From Arhodomonas sp052060015 (GTDB taxonomy: Bacteria > Pseudomonadota > Gammaproteobacteria > Nitrococcales > Nitrococcaceae): a DNA stretch of 64,000 nucleotides. Each line of letters opens with the position of its first letter. Positions within the stretch are counted from its first letter, which is position 1. The notes under the pieces are model-generated. The model saw nothing but the letters and a program-made list of their open reading frames with translations, was not told where the DNA came from and ran no database searches. The position numbers and the translations under genes were made by a program. The DNA lies in the NCBI RefSeq assembly GCF_052060015.1, contig NZ_JBPODZ010000004.1:1-64000 (forward strand). Direction: 5' to 3'. Positions 18,219-27,195 of this stretch are shown one piece after another.

Positions 18219-20351
18219 ATGAGCTCAGGGTCGATCAGCCAGCGCGTGCGTACGGGAAGCGCCGACCCCTCGTCGGACGCCCGCGACGATGACGGGCTGC
18301 TGCAGCGGATCATCGACGCGATCCCCGCGCCGGTGTTCTTCAAGGATGCCGAATGTCGCTATATCGGCTGCAACGAGGCCTTTGCCAGGGGGGTCATGGG
18401 CAGCGCCCCGGCCGACATCGCCGGCAAGGGCGTCCACGACATCGCGCCGGCGGAGCTGGCCCGGGTCTATGAGGCGGCTGACCGCGCCCTGCTCGCCGAA
18501 GGCGGCAGTCAGATGTACGAGACCCAGGTGCGCTTCACCGACGGCGGCTACCGGGACATCGCCTTTCACAAGGCGGTGTTCCCGGATCCCTCGGGGAATC
18601 CCGGCGGCATCGTCGGGGTGATGCTGGACATTACCGAGCGCAAGCGCCACGAGGCGCGGCTTGCCGAGCGCGAGCAGATGTTCCGCAGCGTCTTCGACGC
18701 CTCTGAGGACGCCATGCTGATCTACGATGAGGGTCGTCTGGTGGATTGCAACCCGGCCACCGTGCGCATGCTGCGCTGTCCGAGCCGGGAGTGGGTCATC
18801 AACCGGGAGCCGGCGGCGCTCTCCCCCACGCACCAGCCCGACGGCCGCGCCTCCCGGGAGAAGGCCGCGGAGATGGTGCGCACCGCCTTCGAGCGCCACT
18901 TCCACCGTTTCGAGTGGGTGCACCAGCGCGCCGACGGCGAGGAGTTCCCCTGCGAGGTGACCCTGACCACCATGAACCTGGGTGGGCGCAAGGTCCTGCA
19001 CGTGGTTTGGAACGACATCACCGAGCGCCGCCGGCGTGAGCGCCAGATCGAGGCGCTGGCCAACTACGACCCGCTCACCGGCCTCGCCAACCGCCGCCTG
19101 CTGCGCAGCCACGGTCACGCGCTGCTCGGCCGCGCCCGCCGGGAAGGGGGGACGGTGGGCGTGATGTACATGGACCTGAACCGCTTCAAGGATATCAACG
19201 ACACCCAGGGCCACGACCTCGGAGACGCCTTGCTCCGGCAGGTGGCGGAGCGCCTGCGCGCCTGTGCGGAGGGCGGTGGGTTGCTGGCTCGCCTCGGTGG
19301 CGACGAGTTTGCCCTGCTGCTCCCCGATGCCGGTATGCCGGAGCTGCGCGGGTGTGCCGCGCGAGTACTGGCCGCCTTCGAGGAACCGTTCCGGGTGCGT
19401 GGCGTCACGGCGCGGCTGGGCACGAGCATCGGCCTGGTGACCTATCCCCGCGATGGCGACAGCCTCACCGAGCTCCTCAAGCATGCGGACATCGCCATGT
19501 ATGCCGCCAAGTCCGGCGGTCATGGCTACGCCGAGTTCTCCCCCGCCCAGGCCCGCCGCGTCCATGCCCGCGTTGACCTGGAGCACGAGCTGCGCGAGGC
19601 GATCAGCCGTGGGGATATCACGCTGCACTACCAGCCCCGGGTCAATATCGCCACCGGCGCGGTGGAGGCGGTCGAGGCGCTTGCCCGCTGGCACCGGGGC
19701 AGCCGCGACGACGTGCCGCCGGCGCGGTTTATCGCCGCGGCGGAGGATGCAGGTCTGGTCCACTTCCTCGACCGGCAGTTGATACGCGCGTGCTGCCGGC
19801 AGCTCCGGGGCTGGCGGGAGCGCGGGCTCACGGTCATGGCCAGCGTGAACGTCTCTGCCCTGACCCTGGAACGGGAGGATTTCGCGGCCATGGTGCTGGC
19901 GGCCCTGGAGGCCGCCGGTCTGCCGGGGGAGGCGCTGGAGGTGGAGATCACCGAGAGTGCCGCCATGCGCGACCCCGAGGCCAACACGCGCAAGCTCGCC
20001 GAGCTCAAGGGCCATGGCGTGCGGGTGGCCATCGATGACTTCGGTACCGGCTATTCCTCCCTGAGCTACCTCAAGCGCCTGCCGGTGGACTGTCTCAAGG
20101 TGGACCAGTCCTTCGTCCGCGACATCCCCGGTGATCCCATGGACGCCGGGTTGGTGGAGACCATTGTGGCCCTGGCCCGGAGCATGCGCCTGACCACGGT
20201 GGCGGAGGGCGTGGAGAGTGCCACGCAGCTGGCGGCGGTGCGGGATCTCGGCTGCGAGGCGGCCCAGGGCTTCCTGTTCGCACGCCCCGCAGCGGCCGAT
20301 GAGCTGGAGGCGGTGCTCGCCGCCGGTCGAGTGTCGTTACCGGCTCAGTAG
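18219..20351 (+). CDS. PAS-PAS-GGDEF-EAL cyclic-di-GMP enzyme
   Basis: The 710-residue cytoplasmic protein has two PAS domains (about 24-148 and 150-275), a GGDEF domain with an intact GGDEF at 360-364, and an EAL domain with an intact EAL at 486-488 plus the later DDFGTGYSSLSYL loop. Both catalytic halves look functional, so it may make or degrade c-di-GMP depending on the signal sensed by the PAS domains. No RxxD inhibitory site precedes GGDEF. There are no membrane segments. Its stop overlaps the end of the convergent comM gene by 7 bases. The signal is unknown. Confidence 0.92.
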   Translation: MSSGSISQRVRTGSADPSSDARDDDGLLQRIIDAIPAPVFFKDAECRYIGCNEAFARGVMGSAPADIAGKGVHDIAPAELARVYEAADRALLAEGGSQMYETQVRFTDGGYRDIAFHKAVFPDPSGNPGGIVGVMLDITERKRHEARLAEREQMFRSVFDASEDAMLIYDEGRLVDCNPATVRMLRCPSREWVINREPAALSPTHQPDGRASREKAAEMVRTAFERHFHRFEWVHQRADGEEFPCEVTLTTMNLGGRKVLHVVWNDITERRRRERQIEALANYDPLTGLANRRLLRSHGHALLGRARREGGTVGVMYMDLNRFKDINDTQGHDLGDALLRQVAERLRACAEGGGLLARLGGDEFALLLPDAGMPELRGCAARVLAAFEEPFRVRGVTARLGTSIGLVTYPRDGDSLTELLKHADIAMYAAKSGGHGYAEFSPAQARRVHARVDLEHELREAISRGDITLHYQPRVNIATGAVEAVEALARWHRGSRDDVPPARFIAAAEDAGLVHFLDRQLIRACCRQLRGWRERGLTVMASVNVSALTLEREDFAAMVLAALEAAGLPGEALEVEITESAAMRDPEANTRKLAELKGHGVRVAIDDFGTGYSSLSYLKRLPVDCLKVDQSFVRDIPGDPMDAGLVETIVALARSMRLTTVAEGVESATQLAAVRDLGCEAAQGFLFARPAAADELEAVLAAGRVSLPAQ

Positions 20352-21853
20352 TCGGCGCCTTGGCGGCGTTCGCGGTAGCTCACGGCCTCGGCCACATGGG
20401 CTGCGGTGACGGCCTCGCTGCCGGCCAGGTCGGCGAGGGTCCGGGCCACCCGCAGGCAGCGGTGATAGCCGCGCGCCGAGAGCCGCAGCCGCTCGCAGGC
20501 GGCCTCCAGCAGCCGGCTCGCCTCGGCATCGAGGACGCAGGCCCGCTCAAGGGCGTCGGCGGCCAACGACGCGGCGGCGACGCCGTCGCGGCGGCGCTGC
20601 CGTTCGCGGGCGGTGACGACGCGGGCGCGGACGCTGGCACTGTCCTCGCCGCGGGCGGCGGAACGGAGCTCGGTGGCGGCGAGCCGCGGCACCTCGCAGA
20701 ACAGGTCGATGCGGTCCAGCAGGGGGCCGCTGATCCGCGCCTGGTAGCGGGCGATCTGCTCGGGGCTGCAGCGGCACTCCCCGGCCGGATCGCCCAGATG
20801 CCCGCAGGGGCAGGGATTCATCGCCGCGACGAGCTGGAAGCGCGCGGGGTAGCGCACCCGCGCCGTCGCCCGGGCGATCTCCACCGCCCCGGTCTCCAGC
20901 GGCTCGCGCAGCATCTCCAGGGCCCGGCGGCTGAATTCCGGGAGCTCGTCGAGGAAGAGCACGCCGTTATGGGCCAGTGAGATCTCCCCGGGTCTGGGTT
21001 TGCCGCCACCACCGGTGAGGGCCGTGTGGGAGGCCGAGTGGTGGGGCGCCCGGAACGGGCGGATGCCCCAGCGTCCCGGGTCGAAGCCGCCGTCGCTCAC
21101 CGAGGCCACCGCCGCGGTCTCCAGGCTCTCGGCGTCGCTCATGGGAGGGAGGATGCCGGGCAGGCGTGCGGCGAGCATGCTCTTGCCGGTGCCTGGTGGG
21201 CCGCTCAGCAGTAGGGAGTGGCCGCCGGCGGCGGCGATCTCCAGGCAGCGGCGCGCCTGCTGCTGGCCGCGCACGTCGGCGAGATCGGGGATTCGCTCGC
21301 CGCTGGAGCGGGCCACCGGCTCTGCGACGCTCAGCGTCCGGCGGCCGGCGAGGTGGTCGCAGACGTCGAGCAGATGGGCCGCCGCCAGGACGCGCCCCTC
21401 CCCCACCAGCGCCCCCTCGGCGGCGTTGATCTCCGGGAGGATAGCGGTTCGCCCCGCCTCCCGGCAGCGCAAGGCCAGCGGCAGCGCGCCGCTGACCGGG
21501 CGCAGGTTGCCGGTAAGCGCGAGCTCCCCCGCCAGCTCGTAACCGGCCAGGTCATCCCGGGGGATCTGCCCCGACGCCGCCAGCACCCCGAGGGCGATGG
21601 GCAGGTCGAAGCGGCCGCCTTCCTTGGGGAGGTCGGCGGGTGCGAGGTTGATGGTGAAGCGCCGGGCGGGGAACTCGAAACCGCTGTGTTCGATGGCGCA
21701 GCGGACCCGGTCCCGGGCCTCCTTTACCGCGGTCTCGGGCAGCCCCACGATGGACAGCGACGGAAGGCCGCCGGCCATGTGCACCTCGATGGCCACGGGT
21801 GGGGCCTCCACCCCGAGGGCCGCCCGGGCATGGACAATGGCAAGGGACGACAC
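20345..21853 (-). CDS. comM: ComM/YifB Mg-chelatase-like AAA+ protein
   Basis: The 502-residue protein has an N-terminal Lon-like domain, a central AAA+ domain with Walker A GPPGTGKSMLAAR and Walker B VLFLDELPEF, and a Mg-chelatase-like C-terminal helical domain. Cysteines in NPCPCGHLG and GECRCSPEQ form the zinc-like cluster usual in this family. In naturally competent gammaproteobacteria ComM is a branch-migration helicase used in transformation. Length and motifs are standard. Confidence 0.93.
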   Translation of the reverse strand: MSSLAIVHARAALGVEAPPVAIEVHMAGGLPSLSIVGLPETAVKEARDRVRCAIEHSGFEFPARRFTINLAPADLPKEGGRFDLPIALGVLAASGQIPRDDLAGYELAGELALTGNLRPVSGALPLALRCREAGRTAILPEINAAEGALVGEGRVLAAAHLLDVCDHLAGRRTLSVAEPVARSSGERIPDLADVRGQQQARRCLEIAAAGGHSLLLSGPPGTGKSMLAARLPGILPPMSDAESLETAAVASVSDGGFDPGRWGIRPFRAPHHSASHTALTGGGGKPRPGEISLAHNGVLFLDELPEFSRRALEMLREPLETGAVEIARATARVRYPARFQLVAAMNPCPCGHLGDPAGECRCSPEQIARYQARISGPLLDRIDLFCEVPRLAATELRSAARGEDSASVRARVVTARERQRRRDGVAAASLAADALERACVLDAEASRLLEAACERLRLSARGYHRCLRVARTLADLAGSEAVTAAHVAEAVSYRERRQGADY

Positions 21854-21887
21854 ATCGACCTCCCTGTCGAGTCGCCGGTGGGCGGAA

Positions 21888-22178
21888 TCACTCCGCGGTG
21901 GGCTGCTCGCCGCCGCTACCTTCCTCCGCGTTCAGGCGTGCCTCCAGCTCGGCCACCCGCTGCTCGAGCCCTTCCAGCCGCGCCCGGGTCCGGGCGAGCA
22001 CCTTGGCTTGGGCGTCGAACTCCTCGCGGGTGACCAGCTCCATGCGCGAGAACGCCGACTGCATTGCCGTGCGGGTGTTCTTCTCGATCTCCTGCTGGAA
22101 CTCGCGGAGCCCCCCGGGCAGGTGCTCGCTCACCCGCCGGGCCATCTCGTCGAGCTGCTTGGGACTGAGCATATCCAT
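21888..22178 (-). CDS. ubiK: Ubiquinone biosynthesis accessory factor UbiK (YqiC family)
   Basis: The 96-residue protein has an N-terminal helix (SPKQLDEMARRVSEHLP), an amphipathic middle and a C-terminal coiled coil rich in heptads (LARTRARLEGLEQRVAELEARL). This is the BMFP/UbiK pattern. UbiK works with UbiJ to support the soluble complex of ubiquinone-forming enzymes. It starts with GGAGGGA upstream and lies head-to-tail with comM, 34 bases away, as in many gammaproteobacteria. Confidence 0.88.
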   Translation of the reverse strand: MDMLSPKQLDEMARRVSEHLPGGLREFQQEIEKNTRTAMQSAFSRMELVTREEFDAQAKVLARTRARLEGLEQRVAELEARLNAEEGSGGEQPTAE

Positions 22179-22246
22179 CCCTCCTTTGCCTGTTTCCGCA
22201 TTCTACGCCCGCGCCCGCGGCGGCGCGAACGCACCATCGCGGCGTT

Positions 22247-22277
22247 GCACCGGAACGGGGCGGCACCAATCTGGTGC
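22247..22277 (+). promoter_or_regulatory. Two NtrC-type enhancer sites upstream of glnK-amtB
   Basis: GCACCGGAACGGGGC (22247-22261) and GCACCAATCTGGTGC (22263-22277) lie side by side. The second is a perfect GCACC-N5-GGTGC palindrome and the first differs at one arm base. They sit about 80-110 bases upstream of the sigma-54 promoter, the normal enhancer distance for NtrC. Confidence 0.75.
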
Positions 22278-22353
22278 GTCGGTCCTGGCGGTAATCGAAA
22301 AGCAAGACGCACCGTATTTAATAACGCCCTGTATAAAAAGGGGTTTCCTAGGT

Positions 22354-22369
22354 TGGCATAGCAAATGCT
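22354..22369 (+). promoter_or_regulatory. Sigma-54 promoter of glnK-amtB
   Basis: TGGCATAGCAAATGCT carries GG and GC at the exact sigma-54 -24/-12 spacing. It lies 58 bases upstream of the glnK start, and the two NtrC-like sites lie further upstream. Transcription should rise under nitrogen limitation. Confidence 0.75.
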
Positions 22370-22427
22370 AGGACTCTATCGAGTGTTGTGCAGTGCCGGC
22401 GATGCCGGCGGACCTGGGAGACCTGCA

Positions 22428-22766
22428 ATGAAGCTGCTCACTGCGATTATCAAGCCGTTCCGGCTCGACGACGTCCGCGAGGCCCTCTCGGAGATCGGGG
22501 TCAAGGGGATCACTGTCACCGAGGTCAAGGGCTTCGGCCGGCAGAAGGGCCATACCGAGCTCTACCGCGGCGCCGAGTACGTCGTGGACTTCCTGCCGAA
22601 GATGAAGATCGAGGTGGCCCTCGACGATGACCTGGTCGACCGCGCCGTGGAGGCGGTGGGGAAGGCCGCCAACACCGGCAAGATCGGCGACGGCAAGATC
22701 TTCATCTTCCCGCTGGAGCAGGCCATCCGTATCCGCACGGGTGAGTCGGGCAAGGACGCGCTGTAA
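22428..22766 (+). CDS. glnK: PII nitrogen regulatory protein GlnK
   Basis: The 112-residue PII protein has MKLLTAIIKPFRLDDV at its start, a T-loop with Tyr51 in GHTELYRGAEY (the uridylylation site), and the C-terminal signature GKIGDGKIFIFPLEQ. It senses ATP, ADP and 2-oxoglutarate and reversibly blocks AmtB. ATG 22428 matches the family start; the frame is open to 22365 but covers the promoter. Coupling with amtB and the sigma-54/NtrC promoter favour GlnK over GlnB. Confidence 0.96.
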   Translation: MKLLTAIIKPFRLDDVREALSEIGVKGITVTEVKGFGRQKGHTELYRGAEYVVDFLPKMKIEVALDDDLVDRAVEAVGKAANTGKIGDGKIFIFPLEQAIRIRTGESGKDAL

Positions 22767-22804
22767 CCGGCGGCGCCCATGAACAACCGAATGGAGGCCT
22801 GAAC

Positions 22805-24073
22805 GTGGAAAATCAGATTTTCGAGCTCCAGTACGCCATCGATACCTTTTACTTCGTCATCTGCGGTGCCCTGGTGATGTGGATGGCCGCCGGCTTTGCC
22901 ATGCTCGAGTCCGGGCTGGTGCGCTCCAAGAACACCGCGGAGATCCTGACCAAGAACATGGGATTGTTCGCCATCGCCTGCATCATGTACATGGTCTGCG
23001 GCTACGCGATCATGTATGGCGGTGACATCTTCCTCGCCGGCATCGCGGGCGGGCCGGGCTACGCCGACGAGGTCCTCGCCGCCTCCGCGGAGGCCGGCTT
23101 CGGCGGCGGGTCGGTATACTCCGACGCTGCGGACTTCTTCTTCCAGGTGGTCTTCGTCGCCACCGCCATGTCCATCGTCTCCGGCGCCGTCGCCGAGCGT
23201 ATGAAGCTCTGGGCCTTCTTCGCCTTCGCGGTGGTGATGACCGGTTTCATCTATCCCCTCGAGGGTGCCTGGACCTGGGGCGGGGCCTCGGTGTTCGGCC
23301 TCTACTCGCTCGGCGACCTCGGCTTCTCCGATTTCGCGGGTTCGGGCATCGTCCACATGGCCGGCGCCGCCGCCGCGCTCGCCGGGGTGATACTGCTCGG
23401 CCCCCGCAAGGGCAAGTACGGGCCCAAGGGCGAGATTCGGGCCATCCCCGGCGCCAACCTGCCGCTGGCCACCCTGGGCACCTTCATCCTGTGGATGGGC
23501 TGGTTCGGCTTCAACGGCGGCTCGGTGCTCAAGCTCGGTGACATCGCCAGCGCCAACGCGGTGGCCATGGTGTTCCTGAACACCAACACCGCCGCGGCCG
23601 GCGGCGCCATCGCCGCGCTGGCCACTGCCCGCGTGGCTTTCGGCAAGGCGGATCTCACCATGCTACTCAACGGTGCCCTGGCCGGTCTGGTGGCGATCAC
23701 CGCCGAGCCCTCCACCCCCTCGGCGCTGGTGGCCACCATCTTCGGTGCGGTTGCCGGCGTGATCGTGGTGTTCAGCATCGTCGCCCTGGATAAGCTGAAG
23801 ATCGACGACCCGGTGGGTGCGATCTCGGTGCACGGTGTGGTCGGTATCTTCGGCCTGCTCATCGTGCCGATCACCAACGACGGTGCCAGCTTGCTCGGCC
23901 AGATCGTGGGGGCGCTGACCATCTTCGTCTGGGTGTTCGTGGCTAGCCTCATCGTGTGGGGCATCCTCAAGGCGGTGGTCGGCATCCGGGTCTCCGAGGA
24001 GGAGGAGAGCGAGGGTGTGGACATCGGGGAGTGCGGCCTGGAGGCCTACCCCGAGTTCACCAAGCTGACCTGA
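22805..24073 (+). CDS. amtB: Ammonium transporter AmtB
   Basis: The 422-residue inner-membrane protein has eleven membrane segments and Amt signatures, including DFAGSGIVHMAGAAAALAG and the pore His of VGAISVHGVVGIFG. There is no long signal peptide; the N-terminus is short, as in Amt proteins of many halophiles. It starts at GTG 22805, 38 bases after glnK, with GGAGG upstream. It imports ammonium when nitrogen is scarce and complements the urease encoded upstream. Confidence 0.96.
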   Translation: MENQIFELQYAIDTFYFVICGALVMWMAAGFAMLESGLVRSKNTAEILTKNMGLFAIACIMYMVCGYAIMYGGDIFLAGIAGGPGYADEVLAASAEAGFGGGSVYSDAADFFFQVVFVATAMSIVSGAVAERMKLWAFFAFAVVMTGFIYPLEGAWTWGGASVFGLYSLGDLGFSDFAGSGIVHMAGAAAALAGVILLGPRKGKYGPKGEIRAIPGANLPLATLGTFILWMGWFGFNGGSVLKLGDIASANAVAMVFLNTNTAAAGGAIAALATARVAFGKADLTMLLNGALAGLVAITAEPSTPSALVATIFGAVAGVIVVFSIVALDKLKIDDPVGAISVHGVVGIFGLLIVPITNDGASLLGQIVGALTIFVWVFVASLIVWGILKAVVGIRVSEEEESEGVDIGECGLEAYPEFTKLT

Positions 24074-24100
24074 ACCAATAACAACCGGCGTCAGCGCGCA

Positions 24101-24134
24101 ACGCCCCGGGGGATACCCCTGGGGCGTTTTCTTT
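24101..24134 (+). terminator. Intrinsic terminator after amtB
   Basis: A 12-base stem (ACGCCCCGGGGG with CCCCTGGGGCGT) with a short AT-containing loop is followed by TTTTCTTT. It ends the glnK-amtB transcript just before the iron-transport operon. Confidence 0.85.
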
Positions 24135-24146
24135 GCATCGTTGTCG

Positions 24147-24169
24147 CAATTGCGAATGGTTCCGTTTAC
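24147..24169. promoter_or_regulatory. Weak Fur-box-like site upstream of fhuD
   Basis: AATTGCGAATGGTTCCGTTT resembles Fur sites of the GCGAATnnTTCGC kind and lies about 45 bases before the likely fhuD start. The palindrome is imperfect; the iron-transport genes behind it support the call. Confidence 0.35.
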
Positions 24170-24210
24170 GGGTAAATTGCCGGCCACTGCTGCAACGCCG
24201 GAGCCCACTG

Positions 24211-25176
24211 GTGTCGCCTGCCCAACAGCCCTGCCGGATAGTGGCCCGCCGTCCATGCGTCCTGCTGTACCGGTCTGGGCAGGGTAGCGGCGGACCCGTA
24301 ACGGCCCGCCGCGGGTGGGTCCTGCTGCCAGTCCTGCTGCTGCTGGTGACCGCCGTTGCCGGGGCCGACGGCGACGGGCAGCCACCGCGTATCGCCACCC
24401 TGGACTGGACGATCGCCGAGACCCTCCTCGCCCTCGACGTGACGCCGGTGGGTCTGGCCCAGCCCGCCGCCTACCGGGATTGGGTCGGGGAGCCTCGGCT
24501 CCCCGGGGATGTGAAGGATCTCGGGCTGAGGAGCCAGCCGAGCATGGAGCGACTGGCAGCCCTGGAACCGGACCGAATCCTGATCTCCCCCATGTTCTCC
24601 CACCTGGAGCCTCGCCTCTCGCGCATTGCGCCGGTCACCGAGATCGGCCTGTATGCACCCGACGCGCCGGTCTGGGATGGGCTGAGCCGGCTCACCCGCC
24701 GCGTGGGTGCGCTGGTGGGGCGATCCCGTGCCGCCGCGGCCCTGATCGAGCGGACCGAGGCCGTGGTAGCGGCACAGAGGGAGCGGCTGCGTGAGATCCG
24801 GCGACCCTTGCTTGTGGTGCAGTTCATGGACCCGCGACACGTGCGGGTGTTCGGCGAGGACAGCCTGTACGGCGCGGTGATCGTCCGGCTCGGCCTGGAT
24901 AACGCCTGGGGCGGCGCTACCAACCGCTGGGGCTTTGCGCTGGTGGGTCTCGAGGCGTTGATCAAGTACGACGCGAGGCTGGTGGTGGTCGAGCCGATGC
25001 CGGTGGGGGTGGACGCCGCGCTCCAGGATAGTGCCCTGTGGCGGCAGCTCCCGGGCGTCGCCGATGGCAGTGTCGTCCGCCTGCCCCCGGTCTGGAGCTT
25101 CGGCGGGCCTCATGCCGCGGCGCGCTTCGCCCGTGTGCTGACGGCCGGGCTCACGCGGGGCGAGCACGATGAGTGA
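24211..25176 (+). CDS. fhuD: Siderophore-binding periplasmic protein (FhuD type)
   Basis: The family-III solute-binding protein has a signal peptide whose hydrophobic core is WVLLPVLLLLVTAVAG. It then shows the FhuD/FecB pattern RIATLDWTIAETLLALDVTPVG, and LEPDRILISPMFSHL in the N-lobe. It should bind an iron-siderophore in the periplasm and hand it to the permease encoded next. GTG 24211 has GGAG seven bases upstream; GTG 24241 is a second candidate, and the frame is open from 24133. It overlaps the permease gene by 8 bases. Confidence 0.82.
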   Translation: MSPAQQPCRIVARRPCVLLYRSGQGSGGPVTARRGWVLLPVLLLLVTAVAGADGDGQPPRIATLDWTIAETLLALDVTPVGLAQPAAYRDWVGEPRLPGDVKDLGLRSQPSMERLAALEPDRILISPMFSHLEPRLSRIAPVTEIGLYAPDAPVWDGLSRLTRRVGALVGRSRAAAALIERTEAVVAAQRERLREIRRPLLVVQFMDPRHVRVFGEDSLYGAVIVRLGLDNAWGGATNRWGFALVGLEALIKYDARLVVVEPMPVGVDAALQDSALWRQLPGVADGSVVRLPPVWSFGGPHAAARFARVLTAGLTRGEHDE

Positions 25177-27145
25177 GGGGTCGCGGGGGCTGTCCCCGGC
25201 CCGCCTGGCCGTTGGGCTCGCCGGCCTCGCTGTGGTGCTGGCGGCCCTCGCCCTGCAGGACGGCGCCGGGATCGTGGATGGGCTTCGGGCACTGCGGGAG
25301 GCCCCCTCCCATCCGGAGTTGCTGCGGTTGCGTTACAGCTGGTGGCCCCGGTTGATCAGCGCGCTGCTCTGCGGTGCGGCCCTGGGATTGGCCGGTGTGC
25401 TCCTGCAGCAGGTCCTGAGCAACCCGGTGGCGGCCCCCACCACCCTGGGTGTGGCCAGCGGCGCCAACCTGGCCCTCATGCTGGCGACCCTGCTCGCCCC
25501 CGGGTTGCTGGCCGCAGGCCGGGAATGGCCCGCCTTCGCCGGCGGCATTGCGGCCATGGGGCTGGTCATGGCGCTGGCCTGGCGCCGGCAAGCCGCGCCG
25601 CTGCTGGTCGTGCTCGCCGGCATGGTCGTCAACCTCTACCTGGGGGCGCTGGCCATGGTACTGCTGTTGTTCCATCACGAGGCGCTCAAGGGCTTGATGA
25701 TCTGGGGGGCCGGCTCGCTGGCGCAAACGGGATGGGATGGTGTCGCCTTCCTCGCCCCGCGATTGGCCCTGGCGGGTGGGGTGGCGTTGCTATTGGTGCG
25801 CACCTTGACGGTCCTGGAGCTCGACGATGAAGGGGCCCGCGGGCTGGGTGTATCCCTGCGCCGGGCAAGGATCGCCGGATTGTCCGTCGCGGTGTTCCTT
25901 ACCGCCTGCGTGGTCGCCGAGGCGGGGGTGATCGCCTTCGTCGGGCTCCTCGCTCCCAACATCGCACGCCTGGCCGGGGCCCGCCGTCTCGCCCCCCGCC
26001 TGGGCTGGTCGGCGTTGATCGGCGCACTGGTGCTGGCGGCCACCGATCTGGCGCTGCGGCGCTACGCCGGCGGGCTCGCTACCCTGGTGCCCACCGGTGC
26101 CGCCACCGCTGCCCTTGGGGCGCCGCTGCTGCTATGGCTCATCCCGCGGCTGGGCATCGCACAGGCGCCGCCGCCAGCCGGCCACGGTCTCTTCCCGCGG
26201 CATGCCGCGCCGGCACGGTTGCTCACCGCCTTCGCCCTGGCGCTGCTGATCGCGGTGGTGCTGGCCCTGGGGCTGGGGCAGGGGGTGGCGGGCTGGCACT
26301 GGCTGGCCCCCTGGGATCCCGTGGTGCTCGAGTGGCGCCTGCCACGGGTGCTGGCTGCGGCGGCAGCCGGGGTGACGCTCGCCCTAGCGGGGGCGGTGAT
26401 ACAGCGGCTCACGGGCAACCCGCTGGCGAGCCCCGAGGTGCTCGGCATCAGCGGCGGCTCCGCCATGGCCCTGATCGCCGCGATCTTCCTGCTGCCCCAG
26501 CCCGGCAGGGGTGAGCTCGCCGTGGCCGGGACGGCGGGGGCGCTGGCCGCCCTGGCCGTGCTCATCGCGCTCAACCGCGGCAATGGCATGCGCCCGGAGC
26601 GGGTATTGCTCACCGGGGTCGCCATCATGGCGATGTTCGAGGCGGTTCGCGGCCTGGTGTTGGCGGGCGGCGACCCGCGCACCGGCCGGGTCCTCGCGTG
26701 GCTGTCCGGCTCCACCTACCACGTGGAGCTCCCCGGGGCGGTGGCGTTGCTCCTCCTGGCCATAGTGCTCGCCGCGGCGGTGTTTGCGGGCCTGCGCTGG
26801 CTGGAGCTGCTCACCCTCGGCCCGGAGACCGCCCAAGCGCTGGGTGTGCCGGTCGCGCCCGCCCGCCTACTCCTGTTGGTGGCAGTGGCGTTGCTGACGA
26901 CCGGCGCCACCCTGGTGGTAGGGCCGCTGAGCTTCGTCGGGCTGATCGCTCCGCACACGGCGCGGTTGCTCGGTCTCGCCCGTTCCGCCATGCACCTGCC
27001 GGGGGCCGTGCTGGTCGGTGCCGTGCTCACGGTGCTGGCGGACTGGCTGGGCCGCCAAATCCTGTTCCCCCAGGAAATACCCGCCGGTCTGGCGGCTTCG
27101 CTTATCGGTGGGGCCTACTTCCTTTGGACCCTGCGCCGGTTGTGA
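25169..27145 (+). CDS. fhuB: Double-length siderophore ABC permease (FhuB type)
   Basis: The 658-residue inner-membrane protein is two FecCD-type permeases fused head to tail, each of about 10 membrane segments. Each half carries the conserved NP-x-A segment (LSNPVAAPTTLG and LTGNPLASPEVLG) and the EAA-like loop (FVGLLAPNIARL and FVGLIAPHTARL). This fused form is diagnostic of FhuB, the hydroxamate-siderophore permease. It lacks an adjacent FhuC; the ATPase at 16617 is the probable partner. Confidence 0.92.
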   Translation: MSEGSRGLSPARLAVGLAGLAVVLAALALQDGAGIVDGLRALREAPSHPELLRLRYSWWPRLISALLCGAALGLAGVLLQQVLSNPVAAPTTLGVASGANLALMLATLLAPGLLAAGREWPAFAGGIAAMGLVMALAWRRQAAPLLVVLAGMVVNLYLGALAMVLLLFHHEALKGLMIWGAGSLAQTGWDGVAFLAPRLALAGGVALLLVRTLTVLELDDEGARGLGVSLRRARIAGLSVAVFLTACVVAEAGVIAFVGLLAPNIARLAGARRLAPRLGWSALIGALVLAATDLALRRYAGGLATLVPTGAATAALGAPLLLWLIPRLGIAQAPPPAGHGLFPRHAAPARLLTAFALALLIAVVLALGLGQGVAGWHWLAPWDPVVLEWRLPRVLAAAAAGVTLALAGAVIQRLTGNPLASPEVLGISGGSAMALIAAIFLLPQPGRGELAVAGTAGALAALAVLIALNRGNGMRPERVLLTGVAIMAMFEAVRGLVLAGGDPRTGRVLAWLSGSTYHVELPGAVALLLLAIVLAAAVFAGLRWLELLTLGPETAQALGVPVAPARLLLLVAVALLTTGATLVVGPLSFVGLIAPHTARLLGLARSAMHLPGAVLVGAVLTVLADWLGRQILFPQEIPAGLAASLIGGAYFLWTLRRL

Positions 27146-27195
27146 TGGGCGGACGGTTGTAGCGTCCGTGCTGCCGCCGGTATAAGGGGTGCTCC

